From: Streblospio benedicti
Taxonomy: Eukaryota; Annelida; Polychaeta; Spionida; Spionidae
DNA length: 64,000 bases
Direction of reading: 5' to 3'
NCBI GenBank assembly: GCA_019095985.1
Contig: CM032661.1
Span: 26,648,730-26,712,729 of the forward strand
Below, piece after piece: positions 13,975 through 26,880 of the stretch. The number at the start of each line of letters is the position of its first letter. Within the stretch, counting starts at the first letter, position 1. Made by a program: the position numbers and the translations under genes. A model generated the notes under the pieces. The model was not told the DNA's origin, made no database searches, and was given only the letters and a program-made list of their open reading frames with translations.

Positions 13975-16810
13975 TGAGTTTGTTGTTTAATCAATAGCAT
14001 TTAAATCACGGTTTTCATTTTAGGAGATAACTATTCTTGTGTGTGGATCAATTAACACTAAAGTAGCACAAAACAAAGAAAAATGTCTCACTGTCTTTAT
14101 ATTTTATTAGAAAAATACAGCCTGTTTTCATAACAAAATGACGTAAATTAAATAATTAAAATATGTGTACCAATCCATGCGTCATGGCAGCCACAGAAAG
14201 CTCAATCCTGTTCATACTTTCATAGTTTAGTTACTGATGTCGGAAACAATTGGATACGTAGTACATCATGACTTTTATCTAGAGGGCTTCTAGGTATTAT
14301 TATACAGCTGGAGTAATATTCCATGAGGTGATGATACGTAATTTTGATATTTTTTTAGCTTTGATATATTGAATATATATATGATGTATACATATAATTA
14401 TATCTACATACTTCTATGTGGAATAGATTATACAACACGTGTAAATAATAACAATAATTTTGATGATCTGCCTTGACCAACAGCAGCATTTACTCCTTTA
14501 TTTCGTACTTCGAAGCTAATGTTTGGAATGAACTAGCTTGAAGACACCAATAGTACTACATCAGAACAAATGTTATGCCTCATTGAAAACCCATCTTATC
14601 AGTAGTATCAATGGATATCATTAAAAACCAAATATGATTGATGCACATAGAAAAATATGAAAATACGTTATAAATGAAAACAATAATTATCAATTTAAAC
14701 AGATCTTAAGAAAGTGATAATTTCACACTTAAACTAGTTTGTCCCATTTCATCATGATACGCTTATTATCAAACGGGTACAATGATCACACCTTATCAAG
14801 GTGTATTGTGTCCCCATTTACATATTAAACGAATAAATCAGAATTATATGAACTATAAAAATATGGTGCAACTTACAACATGTACATGTATGTGTGTATT
14901 CGTGGCCCATTTATCACAAATGCGTTACACGGACATATATTGTCAAAATTGTGAACGAACAGAATCTGCATCATTTCAACTGAAATAAACATTAATGTGG
15001 AGGGTTTTTGAAAATTGATCATTATCAGCAAATTATGCAATAAAAATATCACACAGAATGACCTGATTCATAATCAGATATGCACTATGAGTCAGACAGC
15101 ATAACTTTCAAACATGCTTTAAGCCAAAACCTTATTCTTAGTTATGCTGGGTGGTTTGATAAACGAACCTACATGTACCGCTTACAATTACTGGAAAGCA
15201 GGTGAAAAAGAAAATACATTTTATTCCATAATATGTAATACCAGTTTCATATGCAAAATGAGATATAACACATGCTTTTGCTTTCATAGTTTAACACATT
15301 ACAGCACATAACTTAAAAGGTGTGCCAGCACATAATAATAAGCAAACAAAACTGTCAATCTTAAAATATAATTAAATCTTATATAAATGTCATTCTAAAT
15401 TGGTATCAATGAGAAACACAATTGAACAATAACAGTGACTCTAAATTGGCTTCAATGTTAAGAACTGTAAGTTCTTCACTTGCATTCATTTGACACTATG
15501 AGTATATGCAGAGAAGTGTGAAATGAAACCATTCCTGCATGAGACGTACATTCTAAATACATTATTAATAAGATTTCCATTTTTATTTTCAAAAAATTGT
15601 CTCATGTCTATAACAACAATTACCTAGTTCAATATTAATACACGACCTTGTATTACACAGACAATATTCATAAAAGACAATAGTACAGTGTAGCTGCAAT
15701 GAAGAAGTTTTCCCTGCTGTTGATGGAATGTGTTTGTCCCTGAGATTAACCGTTTGGCAAGTTATTATGGCTCGTAATGTCTCAAGTTCATTGTATGGAA
15801 TACCAATTGTAGTTAATAAATTAACATACTTGCAACGTGTATACGTTTACATTACATTGCTCCAACTTTACTTATATCAATCACAGATTGAACAAAACAA
15901 CTACAATTCGGCTATTAGATACCACAAACAGTCATCACTAGTAACAAGGGCAGCTATAAAAGCTATCACTTAATATATGTTGTGCAATATATTTCAACTA
16001 TCACAATTCCAAAATTATCACTTTCATGACCACACACACATATAGACCATTATCATACCCTTCATACCGCTTAAATAAACTTTAAAAAAAAATTCCCTTT
16101 TGCTATAGATACATGTTCGGTACTGTGCTTTAAGTTAGATGGGATGTCTAGTACATGTAATTATTGTGCTGTACCATTTATACTAAATGCCTCCACCTGA
16201 AGTTAAGATTTTTCATATTGTTAAAATACAGCCATTACTACATCTAAAGATACGATTGGCGATCAGGAAGTCATCATAATACATATATACTGTTATTTTC
16301 TTCGCCTTTCTTTCTACTACTACTTCGCCATTGCTAGTATTAGAAGAAGCTCGTCCTAAGTATGCAAAGCCATTTCAAATGTGAAATAGCTTAGCATATA
16401 TATACATATGACTATATAACAAGTTTAAAGCATATTAATAGAAAACACAAGAGGCGCCGAATGCATTTACACCCAGAATGCAATTCAGTCTCAACAGTTT
16501 ATCTATATATCTGGTAAGTAAAGTATCGGCACATAAGGATCTTCACCAGGACTAATAACATCGTTGCATGGAACCCATTGCATTTATAATACATCGTTTG
16601 TTTTTTACCTGGAAGCTTGAGATTTCACTAATGTTTACGCATCATTTTTTTCTGCAGGATGGAAAATATATACGAGGGGACAAAAGCACCCAATCCAATC
16701 ACACTTCTATATAATATCATTTATATTATCAGTCCGATAACGATTAATAAAAGCACCTACAAATAGTTGAACAACAAGCATTACAAGAACTTGAATTGCC
16801 ATGAAACTGA
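13975..16810. other. AT-rich stretch downstream of PNP, no gene seen
   Basis: No recognisable coding region. Part of the right-hand side, towards 17042, could be PNP 3' UTR, but I cannot place a cleavage site. Several AATAAA-like words occur on the minus strand, as expected by chance in such AT-rich DNA. Confidence 0.3.
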
Positions 16811-16816
16811 AATGAA

Positions 16817-16836
16817 CCTGATCTGTACAGATCAGG
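16817..16836. repeat. Perfect 20-bp palindrome downstream of PNP
   Basis: The ten bases CCTGATCTGT are followed directly by their reverse complement. The site lies about 200 bp beyond the PNP stop codon, in sequence that could be PNP 3' UTR or flank. Confidence 0.7.
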
Positions 16837-17011
16837 TAAGTATCATACATTTCAAAAGTCGTATCACGGCTGAATCAACAAGCACAACTTGTCCTTCAAA
16901 CTCTAAGTGAAAAACTCTCACGTACGCAACTGTCAATATAATCAGCACAATCTGGGTTATCAGGTGCTAGCTTGACCAGGTTAAGCTGACCATAAGGTAG
17001 TGAAGCCAGCA

Positions 17012-17042
17012 CCGCCGCTACCGCCGCCGCCGCCGTCGTCGT
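17012..17042. repeat. Trinucleotide tract abutting the PNP stop codon
   Basis: Runs of GCC and GTC on the plus strand read as GAC then GGC repeats in the PNP transcript, directly after its TAG stop. If transcribed, the 3' UTR opens with a very GC-rich tract in otherwise AT-rich DNA. Confidence 0.75.
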
Positions 17043-20000
17043 CTACTGGCTGCCATTGTTGTTCTCCAGCTCAATGTCACCCACAATGCGGGCCACCATC
17101 ATCTGGAGGTCTTTGCTGCGGATCCTGCCCGTCTCGAGCACCTCCTCGTGGTTGGCCTTCTCTTCCGTGTCGTACTCCATGATGCACTTGTTGGTGACCA
17201 AGGACATGCCGAGACAGCGCATTCCGCAATGGCGCGCCACTATCACCTCGGGGACCGTGCTCATGCCTGCAACGAGAAGAGACCACCGTGAGTTCATTGC
17301 AAGGTCGTGGCAGGTTCTTGGGAAAACTTCTGGAACTTTTTTTAATTTGAAATAGTAGAGGGTGGCAGCGTATTTGAATGCCACGTAGCTTCTTATTATC
17401 GAACTTGTGTGGTTATTTGAGCACTTGGGAAAACTATTGGGCTTATCAGGGAATTGGTATGTTACTTACTTTTTTTTTACTTCCTCATTATTATATTTAG
17501 ATTGTCATAAAAATGCATACCCTAGGAAGTTATCTGTTCGTAGTGGATGCATTAATTATATAACTTATAAATAAACATTTATAAACATACTCAATATTTC
17601 TGTCCGGAAATATAAATTGAATGCTATTTATATTGCACAACATATTAGTACAAACTGGACACAATGACGGACTACGTGTATTGGCATTGTAGTTAGCATG
17701 TAGAATCTAGATGTACATGTACGTTGGTCTTCTCAATACCTGAACTAAAATGAACTTTGTTACTTTTACATGTTTATCGATTGCTCTTCAATGCCGTGGG
17801 ATTATCTTGTTCCGGGACGCCCATATTTAATCATATGCCTCACAAAGCTTTATTATTTGCACGCACCAGTTTATTTTCGTGTTGTTTTTTTAAAGTATTT
17901 CTTAGTAAAAATCATTGACGAGAAAGGAAGAGAGCATTGATGGATTTCTGATATATTAGTCACAATCAGATTAAATAAAGAACGTCTGCCAATTTTTATC
18001 AATGGAAAATTCTCAAGTGTTGACTCCTCTGCTGTTATTTAACAGTGCATATATGGCATTCTGAGGCAAGCATGTTATCAATAGAACATTTAGACTGCAT
18101 AAAAACTACTGAAGTGACTGAAGTGTTCTGTAATGTAAGAATGCTTTTACAAATTGATGACTTTATCAGTAATTATTTACCGGAATTTCCTTTTAAGAAA
18201 TGATATCTCCGGACATAAGAAAAAATCAATGCCTACAACCTTTGAAGTGTTCAAAAGGTGTAACAGTCTATTTTTGTGGCACAGGTATTATGTGCAGTCA
18301 AATGTTAGTTGAGTAAATATATCATATCAAAACTGTATTTCAGGTGATCGTTAGGGAGCGACCAAAATTAATTGTACGGGGGGTGCGGTTATTTGGTATG
18401 AACGAGATAAAAAAATGAACACCCTCCCTAACTCTCTACATTGAAATTGAATGCCCTCCCCGTATGAACATTAAGAAACTGACTGCCCCTTACACCCCTG
18501 TATGAAAATGAACAATGACTGTGATAAAGTTTTATATTGTTCAGATTCCCTGAAAACTGTTTAAAGTGTATTGCATTGAATCATTCACTGTCAATGGTCG
18601 ATGAATACATATGCAGCCTCTCACTTTAAATTAAAATTGAGCGCCCTCCATTCTGTGACCAAAGAAAATTGAGCGCCCCCCTCCCGCAAGACCGCTCCCT
18701 CCCTGTACAATTAATTATTGTCTCCCCCTTATATATTACGAGCGCTAGAGTATTTTGTAACAAAAATAATATTTGATCTACATCATAGTAAACATTTTGT
18801 AGCGAAGTATATCCACCTATGCATTATTTATATATTTAGACAACATATAGCTTAAGCTTGAAGATGGAAATCGATCATATTACGAACGGTAACTCTCAAG
18901 AGTTTGCAATGCTTATCAAAGCTTTTTTCAGTGGGAGTTCTTTTTTCCAGTCTGTATGGTAGTAATCACGTGATTGGATCTTCTAATCAGGTGACCTTTT
19001 TCTGTGCAAAACGGTCGGCTCGTTGTATTCGATAGAAAATTAAATAGCCATACAAATATCCAATATTAACTGGCAATGAATATATGGCAATGTTTATGAA
19101 CTTCAGAGAGAATCAAATGGTGATGAAGTCCTTGGGAATGTATAGTGATATGTAACGTGTTATTAATACCAATTGTTTTTCCTGGAAATACACATGGTAA
19201 GGTTAAGTAATTAAAATAGAAGAAAGCGGGTTTTCGCCATCAGAAAATGCCCAGAGACTATTCATTGAAGGTTCCTGTAATCCGAGCAGTCATGTGATCG
19301 AAGCTAGTCCGTGCACAGAGGTCAACCTTATAACATCGAATAGTGAAAGGAATCACAATCCAAATAGTATTAGAAACTCAGGGTCAAGTAATCAAAACAG
19401 GAGAAAATGGGATTTCGTTTGAAAACATTGAAATAAAACACAACCTCTATATCAATAGTCGCTGACATCCCACTATAATAGTCACATGATGAACTAGGAT
19501 CAGGTGGCAACATTCCGTGCAGATAGGTCAGCCTCATAGTAATTAATCGTCATAACATCACCATACAAATATCCCATCACATTAGACAGTCTCAAGGATA
19601 AGAAACCCAAACAAAAAAAACTTTTTCACTAGGATTAATTGTAACATACCACACACACCCTTTGTCAATGCGCCATGGTCATCAGCATTTGAACTATTTG
19701 CCCTTGCTGTTAGGAATATAACACATACTATACACACCTAAAATCACTGTCTATGTGGCAATATATATGATCTTCAAATGCAGAGAGAATCAAATGGTGA
19801 TGACGTCTTTGGAAATGTATAGTTACAATGATGTAGCAGTACGTGTAACGTGTTTAACAGTGCCACTTGGTTTTGCTGGAAACACTAAGCTCGTACCTGG
19901 AGTTACAACATTATTTGTGTCCTCAGGGTAGCCTATACTAATCTTGATCCTACCACTGATCTTGAAATTATTGAAAATGTAGATTTTAATCTTGTGATTA

Positions 20001-23000
20001 AAAAAGTGACAAATAAATCAACTGGGGTCATGAACTGGAAAGACAAACGATCAAAGCTTTAGCTATATATAAAATTAGTAGATAGTTATTGTACAGAATT
20101 TTATGTTTATATAGAAATGTCAAGATTCAGCAGACCTTTTCTATCTCAGTTGAGATTAGTACACTGCCAGTCAATATTGAAATTGGAAGATTTGATCAAA
20201 ACTTAACAGATGGAATTTGTCCAGGGTGTAATGGAAATATGATTGAAGATGAAATCCATTTTTTGTTTAATTGTCATCCTTATGTTGGTACTCAAAATGT
20301 GTTTATGCAACGAGTTGATATGTTTCATCTTAATAATTTTACAAAATGTTTTATTGAACAACTGCAATGTTTTATGAATTAGGTGTTTGAATGTGTAAAC
20401 AACCTGGGTAGGTACTTTCATCAGAGATTTTTAGACATTGAAACGACAGATATTCCAATTATGACAACCCATGAGGAATGCATCCATCAAACCACAGGAC
20501 AGAATATGCCAACAATGTAGAATGTGTGCACTATGGTGTTATACAAATACCATCTATAGTAGCGCATTAGGATCTAGGGTCTAATTAGCAATCTAGTGTA
20601 GAGCAAGACACTTTTAATTAGGCTCTCATCATTCAGAAACTCTGACGAAGATAGTCAGAATCATGACATGAATAATCAATACAATTGAGACCATACAATA
20701 GACACACAAATCAAACTCTTAATTAACTAGCGTGATGCTACATACGCGCAGTATCTCTCAAAACGTTATCAATAATAAATTGTCAAGCACATGTTAGGTA
20801 TTGCCTCACCTGTTACGTCAGCGCCCATGCCCCGGAGCATCTTGCACTCTGTGACGGTCTCGAAGCAAGGCCCAACCTGGATCACGTAGACACCCTCGCG
20901 AATGAAGCTGAAGCCCAGATCATCACCAACCTTCTTGGCCAGTTTGCGCAGCTTAGGGTCGTATGCTTCTGACATCGCCGGGAATCGTGGGCCAAACCTA
21001 ATATGATTAGAAACGGGTATAAGTATTATGGTAGTCATGTGTGTTCTTATTGTTTGTTCCCTGTTTATCTAAACTTATATATCAGATGTGTTATTTATTA
21101 TTGTGTATGGGTGTAATTGCTTCATATAAAGTATGGTGAATTCCTTTTTACGAGTAAAGACGGTGGGGTTAACAAAACTCTGTACTGGGTGTCAAATCTA
21201 GTGATGCTGCATTTCAGAGTTGTTGCCACTTAACGAACGTACACCGCAAAGTACATTTCATGATGGGGATAGCAAATACATTAAAAAAGAAAAAGGTATA
21301 CTTTGAAGACAGTGACATCAATGCCATAAACATACCACTTCTAAGATGATATGTGCCTGCCCACTTCAATCAGCTAATGGTGAAATGGCCATCAAAAGGC
21401 ATGTTTTTACACATGTAATCGCACTCTGGCTAATAGACATTCTATATACTGTCTGTATACAGCCATGTCATCATGCACAGACAATGTAAAAACCCACATT
21501 CAACACTTCTCTTAGAAGCACTTTCAGTGAACTTTGTGGAGAACTGAACAATAAGAAAAGCAACATCCAGCAAAATATACATTTCATTATACTGCGCACG
21601 TGGTTGGTGGCGTCATACCTGGCGTCGTTGGGCCCGATCAGCGGGTTCATGCCGGAGAGGCCGGGCAGGTTGATGTGGTCCTTCATCACCATCACGTCGC
21701 CCACCTCGTACTCGGGGTTGAGGCCGCCGCACGCGTTGGTGGCGATGAGCACCTCCACGCCCAGCAGACGCATCACGCGGATAGGGAACGTGATCTGCAG
21801 CAGCATTCAACACTACTTTTAGTAAAACTTTCAGTGAACTTTTTTTTCTTTTCTTTGTTTTCTTTTTTTCTTTTTGGAAATTGCACGATAAGAAAAGCAA
21901 CATCGAGCAAAATATTGCACTTTTTTCTTCTTTTTCGTTTCTTTTCTTTTTTTTTTTTTTGGGGGGGTGTTGGGGAGGGTTACAGCATTGTATATGCACG
22001 TGTTTTCATATCTGTCAATTGTGGGGGTTGTTTTAGACAAAAAAAAATCATGTGGCATTTCACGTGTTTTCCAGTGCATTGTGGGAATTCTTGTTAGACA
22101 AACATGGACAGAGACTAGAGAGTTATCTCGTCTACGCCACGATAGTGTCAGGTTGATCGAGATTAATCACCTAACGACCAACATTGTTACTAAGATCGTG
22201 ATCTAATAGTGCTATATAGCAAACAACTCTATGGCAATGATGTGTGAATAAATTGGGGTTCACGAGTATGTCGTAAGCATTTGAAGGTGTACCCAGTATT
22301 TGTTATACGATCTATGTATGAATTTCCCCTTTCTTGTACAACTAACCCTTTCCTATCCGCCACCAAGGGTAGACATAATTCCAGGGTTATAGGTTGGGGT
22401 TTGTATATGGTTGGGGTGTATTCTTAAGCAACAGCTACCCATATATTGGATGTTTTTATATGCTAGGCTATGACTTCAAATGAGAACCGTTGCATTAAAG
22501 AGATTCTGACACAGTGCTGCTAAGGCTTGGTAAGAGAAGTTGTCATTATTTTTAAGATTGTGATACGTAATTATATGTAGAGTTAGGCCTACTGGTCCAA
22601 CAAAAGCGGTTGCTTAAACCTACCTTCCATATTGGGTAGCCCTCATAGCCGTGGACGCGGCCTTGCATGCACACGACCACTTGACCATTCAGTTCTCCAA
22701 ACACCAATCTGCCTGCGTGGCCGGGCACTGAATCAGAGGAGTGACCATAAGTGATTGTTGATGGAACAAAAAAAAATCCTCTTCGGGTGGAAACCGGTTC
22801 AACCACTGAAACATAACCTATTTGAAATGTAACTCGAAAGGTGAATTTGGTATGAATATTTTCTTCCGAATGTTCTGGAATTTGTTTATTTGTTTAAGTG
22901 CATGTTTTGGTATGACGCAGTTGTTATCGTTGCGGTCAAAACGTTTGTGTTTTGCCAATTGGAAAATCCAAACGTATATGACGTTAAGACTGCTGCGTTT

Positions 23001-23569
23001 AACTGTTATCTATAAAATATCTAATATACATGTTGTACAGTTTAACAATTGGCTTGTTTATTTCTAAGGTTCTTTGTATCGAACAAAATCAGCAAATAAA
23101 CTCTTTACATTCCAACCTTTTAATTAAGTGTGTCTCAAAACGAGCAATACAGTATTACGAAACTAGTCCCAGGAACTAGAGCAGTTCAATATTAACATCT
23201 TGATGACAAGGTAACCGTTATCAATAACACATCTATTGGTAGGTTGGTCTTGTATAATATTAATGAAGACAATATAATTGATTATATCTATCTGCAAGTT
23301 TCTTTTAACTAGTACTGTCCAACTATCTTCCTGACTCTGGGTCTGAGTCAATGTCGCATGCCACAACCTCACCTATATCACGCTGCACCAACCCCTTACC
23401 TGTGCTGACTGGAAAGTTGGGGATCTCGCGGTACTCGAAGCTCTCGGGGTCCATGATGAGCTCGGCAAGCCCGCCGAGGCCAGAGCCGCAGACGATGCCC
23501 ACCTTGGGCAGGTGCTTGGTGCGTGCCAGCAACCAGTCTGCCGCACGCTTCACGTCATCGTACGACAGT
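17043..23569 (-). CDS. PNP: Purine nucleoside phosphorylase, five coding exons, first short coding exon not found
   Basis: Cytosolic enzyme of purine salvage that splits (deoxy)inosine and (deoxy)guanosine with phosphate into base and ribose-1-phosphate. Exons in order: 23400-23569, 22624-22727, 21619-21794, 20810-20997, 17043-17266; all GT-AG with fitting phases, ending in TAG. The visible part is about 286 residues, against 289 in human PNP, so only a few N-terminal residues are missing; the first exon begins in mid-codon. Conserved landmarks: GSGLGG (phosphate-binding Ser), [12 protein letters not shown] (Arg and His of the phosphate/ribose site), [22 protein letters not shown] (catalytic Glu), [16 protein letters not shown] (purine-binding Asn) and ANHEEV (ribose His). 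Trimeric class I PNP family. Two changes near the active site stand out: Cys in TNACGG and in GPCFET, where human has Ala and Ser. Confidence 0.93.
18354..18728. mobile_element. Harbinger-like MITE with TTA target duplication (in PNP intron)
   Basis: A 375-bp element. The left end reads GGGAGCGACC then AAAATTAATTGTAC. The right end, reversed, reads GGGGGAGACAAT then AATTAATTGTAC, an imperfect inverted repeat of about 24-27 bp. It is flanked by TTA at 18351-18353 and TTA at 18729-18731. TWA target duplications are typical of PIF/Harbinger elements. The interior has repeated 'gagcgccctcc' motifs and no ORF. It sits in the last PNP intron. Confidence 0.65.
18960..19890. repeat. Degenerate repeats in the last PNP intron
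   Basis: Blocks around 19094-19190 and 19769-19880 share AGAGAGAATCAAATGGTGATGA followed by a similar 'aatgtatagt' and 'gtaacgtgtt' order, about 670 bp apart. A 'gtgca.a.aggtca.cct.ata' motif recurs near 19310 and 19520. This looks like an old internal duplication of a non-coding repeat. Confidence 0.5.
19930..20420 (+). mobile_element. LINE remnant, 3' end of reverse transcriptase ORF
   Basis: The plus strand carries a decayed non-LTR retrotransposon tail. The clearest part is at about 20157-20382, with [16 protein letters not shown] and [14 protein letters not shown]. This Cys/His arrangement is common at the C-terminus of LINE reverse transcriptases. An upstream piece (WKDKRSKL, then TEFYVY) lies in another frame, so the copy is frameshifted as well as 5' truncated. 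It is inserted in the last PNP intron, antisense to the gene. The clade is not resolved. Confidence 0.7.
21499..21585. repeat. Direct repeat on one side of a PNP exon (copy 1)
   Basis: This copy starts CATTCAACACTTCTCTTAG and contains ATAAGAAAAGCAACATC and AGCAAAATAT. It matches 21806-21917 in the same orientation, so the two copies flank the PNP exon 21619-21794. Confidence 0.65.
21806..21967. repeat. Direct repeat copy 2 plus pyrimidine-rich tract next to a PNP exon
   Basis: It begins CATTCAACACTACTTTTAG and later has ATAAGAAAAGCAACATCGAG, matching 21499-21585. A T/C-rich expansion lies inside it (21841-21878), and another is followed by a G run at about 21918-21967. These tracts sit just upstream of the PNP exon acceptor in gene orientation, where they read as A/G-rich on the transcript. 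The plus-strand ORFs seen across here are low-complexity artefacts. Confidence 0.6.
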
Positions 23570-25138
23570 CTGGAGCAACATTGCGCATTATGTATGTCTT
23601 TGGGGTGCTGATTTTGCACTGTTATGATGCACTTGTGTGAGTAGAATGACCGTACAGGAAAATAATATTAGCACTGTATTAATGTGTGTTAGCGTTAAGC
23701 AGGTGTCATGAGTATTGTAGTAGGCGCATGCATGTAGTGAGAACTGAAATGTTGAGGTATCAGAAGGATCTAGAGTAGAAAATGCAATGTAATGAAGTAA
23801 TGGACCAGTACAAACATTGTTAATTTATACAACAATTCTAGACATTAGGAGTGGAGTTTGTGATAGAGACGATGTGTTTGTCCATGGGGTAGTATGGAAT
23901 TTTGCATCATCTTTTATACTAATGTGGGCAGTAATATAGGAAATATGTTATAATGAGAGGTGGTACACCTCAGTCTTCAAGCAATTAACACATGCAACCT
24001 TTTCCAGCAAAAAATGCACTTTTGTCACAAATGAGACTTGAAGTCGGAGGATTCAGAGACGTTCAGCAACCATAAATGTTCTTCACATTTGGGTTCAGTC
24101 ATACTAGTTGCACATTCCAAATGTGTAACCAGTAGCAGATTTTTGGCACCACATTTACGAACCAGTAAATATGTATCTTGTTTGGGATGATCGAGTTTTC
24201 TTTAGAATATTCGTATGCTTATGTGATCATATTATTTAACAGGATACAGTAAACATTATACTTATAAGCTCTGCAATCTTGTTCCACTTAAATGGTTTAG
24301 CTCTGCTAATTGTTATTAGTTGCACTGTGTATGGATTATGTTCTTAAAAAATCTGTTTAAGTTGATTAACAAAAGTTAAGCTATTTCTCCCTGACTTTAA
24401 TCATGATAAGTTTTTTATGGTAAAAAATCATTACTTTAACTAAGTGTGCCCGGAGTATGTACTGATCATGGGAGATGATTTCGCTTGGCTACTATTATGA
24501 CTTTAGCCTACAACCTTGCAAAACCAATGATGTTTTGTACCTTTTACATCAGTCTGCGCCTGATAACATTAAAAATTTGAAAGAAATCTGAATAAAACAT
24601 TGCCCAGAGTGCTATGGCCTAGACCCATAATAATGAATGGCGACAATGTCTATATTTATAAACGACTGATTTGCTTGAATACCATGTGATTGAACGAGTT
24701 TAAGACTGGCCAATACAAGACATATAAAATATGTTAAATGTGCCTTTTTGTAGACAGGTAAGTGACATGTAAAACTTGCTAATCACAGCGATAATATGTG
24801 TGTTCAATTTATTCACCTAGTAGAGACTTCCACATGATGAGGGTATGGGAACTTATTCTACAATAAACTGGGGACCTCTCGCCTGACTTAAATAGCCCTA
24901 TTACTTTATATGTCGATACTTGGACTGAAAAGTCTACATTAGAAATCTGTGTAAATTGTGTTTTGGTGTTGACTTTTTATTCTGTGCGCGTAAAAGCGCC
25001 AGAGCAAATCTCTTTATTTTTTTGAAGAGGGACATCTATGATGTTAAAAAAGTTTGGGTAGACTTGTCAGATCCTGGAAGTTTTTGAGAAATTTGATGTT
25101 TTGTTAGAACTGCGTGAACTCAAAATCAGTGAAAAAAA

Positions 25139-25688
25139 TAGGGGTAGGGGAATAAAAACTGATGTAGAATGATGAAAAAACAACATATGACATCATATAA
25201 GCACTCAAATTGAGGGTTAGTGCATCAGCTACAATATGCAATTATAATCATTAACGTACAACAAATTTCAAGGTCACTCAAGGTCAAAGTGTGACGAAAA
25301 TTAATGTAAGCCTAAAATTCAGACGTTCGTAACGTTAATGTCTATAAAAATAGTTTTGATGACAGAATGATTCTACTGTTAATGCATATTGAATTAGGAC
25401 AACATCAGGCAGTTTTGGGGAAAATATGAAGGCTCTAGCTGGTAAAGCGAGACGCTGAGCTTCATTTGGAAATAGACCATATGGCAAAAAAATTGTCACT
25501 CGAAAGACATAGGGTAGAGAAAATGAAAACTGGTGTAGTATCATGAAGAGACAACATATGGCATCATATATGTATTCAAATTGAAGCTTAGAGATTCAGC
25601 TACATTATGCAATTATGTTCAATGAAGTGGATTAAGGGTCAAGGTCACTCAAGGTCAAAGTGTAAAAAGGTATAGTAATACACGTTTT
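25139..25688. repeat. Two-copy tandem repeat, period about 373 bp
   Basis: Units at 25139-25315 and 25512-25688 share 'gatgta/ggtgta..atgat', AACAACATATG.CATCATATA, CAGCTACA and AAGGTCACTCAAGGTCAAAG in the same order. They are diverged, but the colinearity is clear. Confidence 0.6.
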
Positions 25689-25949
25689 TTATCTTTATTT
25701 TGTTTGTCAGCACATTTATGATATATTAGGTGCAAATCTAACACTTAGTAACAAAATATTTATTCTACTGGGATTCTACCAATCAAATATCAATCTAAAA
25801 TCAGATTCTACAGATCTGTCGCATATTTTGTACATGCTAGCAATTGAACTTTTTTGACCAACCAGAATCATGTTGATAGTTACATTGAAACAACCAATAT
25901 ATAATCATAAAGCTTTATGTTCTAAGTTTGGGGTACATTCACATGCAGC

Positions 25950-26880
25950 TTTAACACAGTGTTTGGATTCTTACATTTTGAATCAAAGGATTCACCTGTA
26001 CATTTACAATACATGCAGCAAGTAATGTTCATTTTCCTGCATGAGCATCGCATCGTAGCACACTTGGTACATGATCATGTTTGTGGGAGATCATTAGGCA
26101 GCAATTGTTTGTTCTTGATTGGCAGGACAAGTTCATCTTGATATTCAAACCCAAACTCAGTTGGATCTAAATTGGGATTTTGTAGACAGTTGATTTGCAT
26201 ATGTGTTGAATACATTGCACGCAAGATGTGAGTTTGAAGGGAACGGGATGTTGGAGGCAGGTCACAGTAAGTTGAATTCTTTGAGTGATGATAAACATTA
26301 TACCGAACTTCATCCATGGTCTTCAAGGGTGTACCATGTTTCACTACTTGGACCAGGTATTCTTCTGCCTTTTCCATACATTGAACATCTGCTACACTTC
26401 TTCCAAAGTCCTTCAAATAAGCTGCAGGATTGGCCTTCAATGCAGCTGGCTTGGTTCCTACTTTACTTGTAGTGTCACATCCTGTTAAGGCATGCATTGC
26501 AGGTAATACCTCACACAATGGCCAACCCATTCTAATAGCCAGAGTATGTATTGGAATGTATCTAACCGATTCTTCAATGCCACCACGAATCTAGGGCTCA
26601 CCAAATTGTGCACAGTACTGCATGGTCTTTAAGAAATGAATGCAAAGTACTGCTACATCTGTATCATTGGACATCACAACAACACGTTGACATTTGTCAC
26701 TATGAATGCTATCCAAAACATGAGGAATGATTCGGACATCTGCTTCTTCAATATGACTGAAGCTGAGTTCTTCATACATTTCTGCAATGCCATCATTTAC
26801 AATATTACATTGCTGGTTATAATCTTCTTTTTATGTCATTGAAATGACTTTCGGAATGAATACAGATCCAATACCTAGAG
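25950..26880 (-). pseudogene. Decayed CXC-domain (tesmin/TSO1-like) repeat-family ORF
   Basis: The minus strand holds fragments of a protein family that is greatly expanded in invertebrate genomes and often annotated as CXC domain-containing. Landmarks in order: IEEADVRIIPHV (family EADTR..H), SNDTDVAVL, MHALTGCDTTSKVGTK, then a Cys-rich tail (MRCSCRKMNI, YCKC) near 25980-26060. The acidic motifs could form a metal site; that is inference. The reading frame is not intact. It lies inside the long copy of a dispersed repeat, upstream of the visible PNP exons. Transposon class unknown. Confidence 0.7.

Noticed and set aside
17000-17355. Plus-strand ORFs, one rich in Pro and Cys, across the last PNP exon
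   Set aside because: They are antisense to the PNP exon, and the Pro run comes from the GCC/GTC repeat.
21600-22097. 165-residue plus-strand ORF, and minus-strand Lys-rich ORFs
   Set aside because: The first is a shadow of the PNP exon running into T/C-rich low complexity. The Lys-rich readings come from the same tract on the other strand.
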